A stretch of DNA of 64,000 bases, from assembly GCA_030704615.1 (NCBI GenBank), contig CM060732.1, forward strand, positions 11,656,001 to 11,720,000. Direction: 5' to 3'. The notes beneath the pieces were generated by a model. The model worked only from the letters and a program-made list of their open reading frames with translations. It had not been told where the DNA came from and made no database searches. This stretch comes from Takakia lepidozioides. Taxonomy: Eukaryota; Streptophyta; Takakiopsida; Takakiales; Takakiaceae. The translations under genes were made by a program, and so were the position numbers. Below, one piece after another: positions 57,441-64,000 of the stretch. Position 1 is the stretch's first letter; every line of letters begins with the position of its first letter.

Positions 57441-58870
57441 AACGTTTGTTTGTGATTCCAATGCTTGTGCAAGCCTGACAGCCCTGGAAAAGGGTAAAGA
57501 GGTCCTTGGTGACATTGTCAAAGCTGGGATTGTACCAGATGTCATTCTGAACTCTGCCCTGGTGGACGCTATGCTTGCAGGGTATGCACAACAGGGACAT
57601 GGGTTGGTGGCTTTGGAAACCTATGATCAATTGATGGGGGAAGGGGTGAAGCCCAACCACATCATGTTTGTTTGTGATTCCAATGCTTGTACAAGCCTGA
57701 CAGCCCTGGAAAAGGGTAAAGAGGTCCATGGTGACATTGTCAAAGCTGGGATTGTACCAGATGTCATTCTGAACTCTGCCCTGGTGGACATGTATGCCAA
57801 ATGTGGGTGCATTGAGGATGCAAAGCAAGGAACTTATGTGTACTCTGCGAAGGGGGGAAGCCCAACCACATCACCCTAGTTTGTGTTTGCAATGCGTGTG
57901 CAAGCTTGGGAGCCCTCAAAAAGGGGAAAGAGGTCCATGGTGACATCGTCAAAGCTGGAATTGTATCCGATGTTATTCTGAACAATGCCCTCGTGGACAT
58001 GTATGCCAAATGTGGGAGCATTGAGGATGCGAAGGCAGTGTTCAACTCTATCGTTGAATGAAATGTGGTGTCGTGGAATGCGATGCTTGTAGGGTATGCA
58101 CAGCAGGTGCGTGGGATGGAGGCTTTGGAGACCTATGAGCAAATGATGGGGGAAGGGGTGAAGCCCGACCATATCACGTCTGTGTGTTTGCAAGCCTGAC
58201 AGCCCTGGAAATGAGCGAAGGGGTGCATGGTTGCATCGTAAAAGCAGGAGTTGGTGAGAAGAATGATGAAGGTCAGAGGGGTTAGAAAGGAGCCAGGTCG
58301 CTGCTGCATTGAGATTTGCAACAGGGTGCGCACACCTTCGCTGTAGATGACAGGTTGCATCCCAGAATTAAGGAAATCCATGCTGAGCTGAGAAGATTGT
58401 CTGGGCAGATGAAAGGAGGCGGGGTGACACGTGCTTTGTATTTCATGATGTGGGGAAGGAGGAAAATGAATTTTCTCTTTGCCACCACAGTGAGAAGTTG
58501 GCCATTGGTTTTGGGCTGATCAGGTTTGTGTGCGTTTGCAGTGCGTGTGCAAGCCTGGCAGCCCTGGAGAAGGGCAAAGAGGTGCATGGTTGCATTGCCA
58601 AAGCTGTAATTGTACCAGATGTGATTCTGAACAATACCCTCATGGACATGGATGCCAAATGTGGGAGCATTGAGGATGCGGAGGGAGTGTTCATGCTTGC
58701 AGGATATGCCAGCAGGGGCGCAGGATGGAGGCCTTGGAGACCTATGAACAAATGATGGGGGAAAAGGTGAAGTGCAACCACATCATGTTAGTGTGCGTTG
58801 TCAATGCTTGTGCAAGCCTGGCAGCCTTGGAAAAGGGAAAAGTGTGGGTCCAGATTCAGCAGCAGCGACA
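57441..58870 (+). pseudogene. PPR pseudogene modules with internal DYW fragment, arm 2
   Basis: Two near-duplicate modules (57,460-57,570 and 57,670-57,830) and a further set to 58,190 are followed by an E/DYW fragment at 58,255-58,530 ([40 protein letters not shown]). At the deaminase HSE motif the sequence switches straight back into a PPR L module (VCVCSACASLAALEKG). This is a recombined chimera, not a gene. Confidence 0.75.
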
Positions 58871-58879
58871 CAATTCATA

Positions 58880-58957
58880 AAATCAGGCACTGCTAATGAA
58901 GGCACCTTCTTCAAAACATTTCACCTTGTTTTCCCCTTTTATCATAATCGTCCTTAA
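58880..58957 (+). repeat. Dispersed repeat shared with 39,060-39,135
   Basis: GCACTGCTAATGAAGGCACC and the following 50 bp match the reverse complement of 39,063-39,130 with a few differences. The translations GTANEGTFFKTF and GTANEGTFLNTF agree. It interrupts the PPR array, so it is probably a mobile-element fragment. Confidence 0.55.
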
Positions 58958-58999
58958 ATTTTCATGTTGATTTCGGCAAGTTACTTGTTGAGTGAACCT

Positions 59000-59690
59000 T
59001 TAATAGTTTGCAATGCGTGTGCAAGCCTGGCAGCTCTGGAGAAGGGCAAAGAGGTCCATGGCAACATTGTCAGAGCTGCAATTGTACCACATGTCATTCT
59101 GAACAATACCCTCGTGGACATGTATGAAGGGAACAGTATGGCTGAACGAGATGTGGTGTCGTGGAACTCGATGCTTGCAGGGTATGCACAGCAGGGGCAC
59201 TGGATGGAGGCTTTGGCACCAGATGTTGTGCTTGGCACACTATGTAAGCCCAGTAAGACCAGGGAGTAGTTGAGCAGCTCAGTCTCAACCCTTTCCTAGT
59301 GCCAACAAACTTTGATGTGGATTCACGCCAAGAAAGGTCTGGAAGCTGGAAAGCAGATGCACACTCACAAGCATCGCAGGGTATGCATAGCAGGGATGTG
59401 GGATGGTGGATTTGGAGACCTATGATCAAATTATGGGGGAAGGGGTGAAGCCCAACCACATCATGTTTTTGTGTGATTGCAATGCTTGTGCAAGCCTGGC
59501 AGCCCTGGAAAAGGTCAAAAGAGGTCTATGGTGACATTGTCAAAGCTGGAATTGTACCAGATGTCATTCTGAACTCTGCCCTGGTGGACATGTATGCCCA
59601 ATGTGGGTGCATTGAGGATGCAAAGCAAGGAACTTATGTGTACTCTGTTTATGTACTGGGTGTGGTAGGGAGGCTTTGGAGATTGTGAAT
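59000..59690 (+). pseudogene. PPR pseudogene modules, plus-strand arm 3
   Basis: Blocks [52 protein letters not shown] and ALVDMYAQCGCIEDAK in mixed frames. The last 130 bp repeat the end of arm 2 (GTYVYS after CGCIEDAKQ), showing that the arms share a duplication history. Confidence 0.7.
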
Positions 59691-59866
59691 GGGTGATGCC
59701 TGGTAGGTGAACCTCATGTGTATTCTGATGCCTGTGCCAGTCTTTGAGCACTGAAAAAGTGCAGATGGATCTGTATGTATTTGTAAGCCTATACGTTCTG
59801 ATGTGAGGTTCTCTAGTTTTATGACAGGAACAAAACAATTGTGAGCAGGAAGTGAAGGGCCATCTC

Positions 59867-60163
59867 CTATTGGAATTCCTCAATCAGCATAGCTGGGCCT
59901 AAATCAAACATCAATGGACTAGGCCTTTCGTCTTCACTTACGAACATTGTTATTTCTTCACGGTCTGAAAGGACGTTCCACATGGTGCTGTGGAAGTTTG
60001 TACTGTAGGGCAGACGCTTCCATGTGTTCCCCACCTTTAGGGCATGATGGTCATTGGACATAAAACTGTCGTATATTACGTTTGTCATGTCTTGGTGGGT
60101 TATTTCCTGGATTTGTTGGTCCGTTACTGTGTCTATTGTGTCGGCTATTTCCAACATTGACAT
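59867..60163 (-). CDS. Small ORF, faintly DNA-virus primase-like
   Basis: 98 codons from ATG 60,163 (MSMLEIADTIDTVTDQQIQE) to TAG. The C-terminal part FVSEDERPSPLMFDLG recalls the N-terminal region of D5-type primase-helicases of large DNA viruses, where a short acidic P-x-x-x-D-hydrophobic-D motif occurs. Here the second Asp would be Gly. It is truncated relative to any such protein. No function is asserted; it could be an unrelated plant ORF. Confidence 0.3.
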   Translation of the reverse strand: MSMLEIADTIDTVTDQQIQEITHQDMTNVIYDSFMSNDHHALKVGNTWKRLPYSTNFHSTMWNVLSDREEITMFVSEDERPSPLMFDLGPAMLIEEFQ

Positions 60164-60661
60164 GGTTGTTTGTATGTATGGTGCAGAGAGAGAGAGAGAG
60201 AGAGGCAGGGGCAGATTAATGTATATATCGGTGGGTTTTTTAGGAGAATTAAACCCTAACAGTGCGACTTTAAAATTAATCACGCTAATCTATAGAACGG
60301 TGGCTTTCTCTCTCAGACCGAGGTTGATGCTACACCGCTTCGCTGGGAAGTTAGGTGCAAAGTGCGATGTAACAGTATGTTATATTCCTCTGCTTCACCT
60401 GTACCTAGAAGCATCATTAGATTAGGGACCCTCTCACAATTGGTTATTTTTTTAGCAGTTGCAAAATTCCCCTACCTTGGCAAAACCGGGAATTACAGAT
60501 TCGTGACTTTCGCCGAAGAACTAAAATTCACAATATTAATGTTAATGTAATTCACAATTCACAACCTGCTTCACAATATTGATAGAAGACAACCATTTCT
60601 TGTTCGACTACAAAAATACAATACAGAATGGTTCGATAATTGGAGGAGGAGAGGCGAGGAC

Positions 60662-60967
60662 ATGGCGCGGATGGGTGGAAACAACATGAGCTTCACGAAA
60701 AAGCTCCTAAAAACGAACACAAACAACTCTGGCTCGACATCCGGTAACAACAAACGTCAAAAAACAAACAACGACGAGATGTACAATACAATAGAAGTCC
60801 TTAACGAAAATGGCCAAAAAATGGATGGAGAATCCGTACGTTCAGGGGATCTCATTGCAGTCAAGTGTAACATCCGATATTGGATGAATTTTTGTCACAA
60901 GAAACACGGGCTTTCATTCCAACTAAAAGGGGTCAATTTGTTGGCCAAAGCACGAGAAGAGACATAG
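60662..60967 (+). CDS. Small ORF, possible ssDNA-binding-like relic
   Basis: 101 codons, ATG at 60,662 (MARMGGNNMSFTKKLLK) or at 60,674. The N-terminal half is Asn/Lys/Ser-rich. The C-terminal half contains SVRSGDLIAVKCNIRYW and GLSFQLKGVNLL, a G-D-x-V...G-hydrophobic-S-x-x-L pattern like compact OB-fold DNA-binding proteins of large DNA viruses. Divergent from the ORF at 60,163, with 500 bp between. Identity unproven. Confidence 0.3.
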   Translation: MARMGGNNMSFTKKLLKTNTNNSGSTSGNNKRQKTNNDEMYNTIEVLNENGQKMDGESVRSGDLIAVKCNIRYWMNFCHKKHGLSFQLKGVNLLAKAREET

Positions 60968-63900
60968 TCGAATGACGAGTGGAGCAAAAGCATAGCTTGG
61001 TAGAGCTTAAATTAGACACATCTAAACGTTCCACGTAAGGGCCACCATATTTTATAAAGACCGTCCTCCTTCTCCTCTTCAAAAAGTTTATATTTTGTCC
61101 CAATGCATGCTCACAACAGGTAATAAAAAAATACTGATTTATCATAGCCCAAATCTACTTGTTGTACCAAGACGACCCATGGAAAACCCCTCCAACTCCC
61201 CCCCCACCAATCGGAACTGCGTGACCGACATTTTGGTAGGATGCATGATCCGTACTCTCTCTCATGATCCTCGAGTAATATGGCATAAAAACGGTGGTAG
61301 TGTAGTTTGATAGCTGGATGCATCTACTAATAGTGCCATGGTGTGGGGTTCTAACCCGTGTTGAGCAAATATACGATTTACATGGATATAACTGTCGGGT
61401 ATATCCGGTTACCCATATATATCTGCACATGTAGGTTTGGTTTACCCTTATCCGGACCCTCATCAAGGGTATATTGTATGGCCCCGGACTTGGACCTGGA
61501 TGAAGGGTACACCACCAGCATTTATGCAATCCATAGGGCGGGTAACGGAATTCGGGTAATAGGGCTTGCTGACCTATGTTCTTGTGCAACGCTACTCCAT
61601 TCCCTTGCTCATTAAATTGTACCTCAAGGACATATCACAAATCCAAAGCACTATGGAGGTACTAGTGTGGCTTCATTGCATTGCACATGTACTAGCGGTT
61701 TTTCTTGGAAATTTGGAAAATAGCACAAGAAATTTACGACATAATATTCCGAATCCATATATTCTGTTCATCCATTGAAATTTGGATAGAATCATCCCCT
61801 ATGTACTTTCATCCATTGATATCATCCATATTTGGTGATTCGTCCATTATTATTATTTTACTTGGAGAAGTTTGGCAATTTCATCCATGAAAAAACAAGG
61901 AATTTACTACATAATATTCCATCTTATTTTTGAGGTCAAAATTTGGCGGTTATGGTGTGCAAAGCGTGCCAAGAATTCATCGTTAAGCATGCCGTTTAAG
62001 GAGAAATTTCTCTTGTAGTATTCCCCGCTAAAAGAATGGGTGACATGTATCTATATTTTGTTTTTATATTGCTTGGAATTGAAACTTAGTTTTCAAGCAT
62101 TTTGAAATATACTCAATTTTAATATCTTGTGGTTAAAATCTGATTGGTTTATTATATTGGTTATGTTGCCAATGAAATCTTTACAGAAATTGCCATTTAC
62201 TCTACCGTCCCTGATCCTACCTAAAGCTGTATTTATCCGGCAGGTATACCAAATTATGATCCGGACCGTTAAATAACCTTACCCTCAAGTTATATTTTGA
62301 TAGTACCCGTTATACCTGACCCGGTGTGTTCTACAAATGTGCATTACCTGGCTTACCTTCCATTTGAAGAATAATAATACCCTGACCTGGCGCCCGCTCT
62401 CGTTCCAACTCCCATTCCAGCCCTCCTGTTCCTGCTCCTTGCTCCCCTCTTCCCCTCTATAATATATATATAATCTTATGGGAGGAGGGGAGCAAGGGAT
62501 CAGGAACAGCTTGGGAGCATGAGCATGGGAGCGGGGAGCGCCTGAAGCGCCAGACCAGGGCTGGACATAACAGGGGGTGGGGATTTGACAGCAGACCCAC
62601 TCAAGGCTCCGGCCAGCTCCGGTGACAATACTCCCACATGCGCATTTCACCTCCATCCTATGTCTAGTGCAAACCGAAAGAGACTATATTCCAAAGAGAA
62701 CTGTAAAATGTAATGGAACTAAAGCGGTGAGCGAAAATGAAACTTAGGGTAAGACGCTATTGAAAATCTAAACATACGACTGGGGGTATCATCATTTTCA
62801 CAGGTAGGTATTAACTGGGGGTAGATACTATACATCAAAAGAAAAGCATCCCCTGAGTGAGGAGCAATGAAACTTTGCTACTCAAACAACTAAACCTTTC
62901 TCACCAAACGGATTTATCCGAGTTTGCATGTATTGATGCCAAATATCTATCCATCTCTTCATGACTGACTACCCTCATCCATCCACTTTTGGAATGCCAC
63001 ATTCTTTTTTAATTTTTTTAATTTTTTTAATTTATTTTTGCCACATTCCGGTACACAATAATATTCATAGACAGCCATCATCCATTGCAGACATTAGGAT
63101 GGACGAACACCCACAAATTCACGGGTCGTCAGTAGTACTCATCCTGCAGACTGAAGGTCCGCGATGCGACATCGTACCGAAGCTACAGATTCCCTAAAGA
63201 ACTCTTCACGTCTTTGGTGCAAGTCAACATTCCCTCGCAAATGGCATGTCCCTTTGCGGATAAAATACATTCACGGTTCATTCACCTTTGCGAGTATGGA
63301 TGACAGAAATGTGACCACCAAAGCACTGTAACATTCATTGGTGAGAAAGTATTCATCTGCCTTTGCAGATGGGAAGTACCAAATTTGGACGAGGACTGGA
63401 TGGAATCCACTTCATCCGAGTGACTCTCTCTTCCAAACGGTCACCTGCTTTTGAACAGTGACACAGTTGTGGGAGAGTGATGGTTGCACTGCAGCCTTCA
63501 AGTCCACACTACATAATTCAATTGCACTTGTTCAGCTTTTTGGGTTTCACCGTTCCATACTATCACAATGATTCACACTTTCCATAGCCAAGTTTAGCAG
63601 GGACGGATGAATACTGGATGTCCGTCCCCTTTCTTTCATGAATAAATAATATACCATGGATGAAATTCATTCGTCTTTTTTTGGCTCTTTCTGCACAAGC
63701 CATGTAATGTTAGCTACGTCAATCAATCATTGAAGGATATGGTATTTAGTACTTACGTACTTTTTCCACATGTAGATAGCTTTTTTTTTCATCCAAGGCG
63801 ACAGATGTAGTGTTTTTTTCTTTTTCTATTTTCCAAAATCGTCTAAGGAGTCACATGTAAATTTTATCCAGCGCCCATGTGGCAAGAATAACGAGGTGGC

Positions 63901-64000
63901 AGGGTTAGAGAAGTGGCAATATAACAGGTGACACGTTTTAACGGGTCCACGTAGGCAAAATCCGGCCTCCAGATAACTATTGGCGCTTTCTGGCAAATGT
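60968..64000. other. AT-rich intergenic DNA, no gene seen
   Basis: Only short ORFs without motifs. Contains many CATCCAT/ATGGATGA-type words (61,770-61,890, 62,990-63,110), T-rich tracts near 63,010 and 63,780, and an imperfect inverted repeat at 62,426-62,509. Confidence 0.45.
62426..62509. repeat. Imperfect inverted repeat around an AT-rich loop
   Basis: Left arm 62,426-62,454 (CTGTTCCTGCTCCTTGCTCC...) pairs with 62,480-62,509 (...GGAGCAAGGGATCAGGAACAG) with about two mismatches and one bulge. The loop is TATAATATATATATAATC-like. Confidence 0.65.

Overview
The window is nuclear DNA of a land plant. The evidence is multi-exon genes with GT-AG introns, a DYW-class PPR editing factor, an organelle-type isoleucyl-tRNA synthetase, a half-size ABCG transporter and abundant retrotransposons. 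A nuclear scrap of mitochondrial cob at 24,852-24,943 carries C at five positions where edited cob mRNA would normally have U. That points to a lineage with very heavy organelle RNA editing (fern, lycophyte, hornwort or cycad-like) rather than an angiosperm. The species cannot be named from the sequence alone.

Layout, left to right. 323-1,213 (minus) is a two-exon conserved plant gene of unknown function. 2,520-5,480 (minus) is a decayed, internally deleted L1-type LINE, followed by a tRNA-derived SINE near 6,540-6,705. 7,816-20,985 (minus) is a complete 21-exon isoleucyl-tRNA synthetase gene of 1,097 codons; all exon phases join and its introns contain LINE 3' ends. 21.0-24.3 kb is degenerate intergenic DNA. 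24.3-25.0 kb holds a relic duplicate of the PPR gene's 5' end plus a mitochondrial/plastid DNA scrap. 25,281-27,851 (plus) is an intact, intronless 856-aa PPR-DYW gene. 28,781-33,032 (minus) is a five-exon, 843-aa ABCG half-transporter. 34.7-36.7 kb (minus) is a second LINE fragment.

40,397-51,214 (minus) is a 10.8-kb Ty3/gypsy LTR retrotransposon and the most remarkable object here. Its coding order is gag, protease, cytosine-5 DNA methyltransferase, reverse transcriptase, RNase H, integrase and a C-terminal PHD finger, so it carries both a chromatin 'writer' and a 'reader'. It also has a candidate self-priming site next to its 5' LTR and an unusual A-B-A'...B' terminal repeat arrangement with a 4-bp target duplication. 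Its LTR copies differ at one position in 327, yet its reading frames are broken several times.

52.7-59.7 kb is a large field of PPR pseudogenes. Copies on the minus strand (to about 54,727) and on the plus strand (from about 54,728) meet head to head, so transcripts could fold into long double-stranded RNA. 59.9-61.0 kb has two small divergent ORFs that faintly resemble large-DNA-virus replication proteins; this is only a hypothesis. The remainder to 64,000 is AT-rich and I see no gene in it.

The real host genes are few: the unknown gene, IleRS, PPR-DYW and ABCG. IleRS (organelle translation) and PPR-DYW (organelle RNA editing) both act in organelles, but nothing suggests co-regulation.
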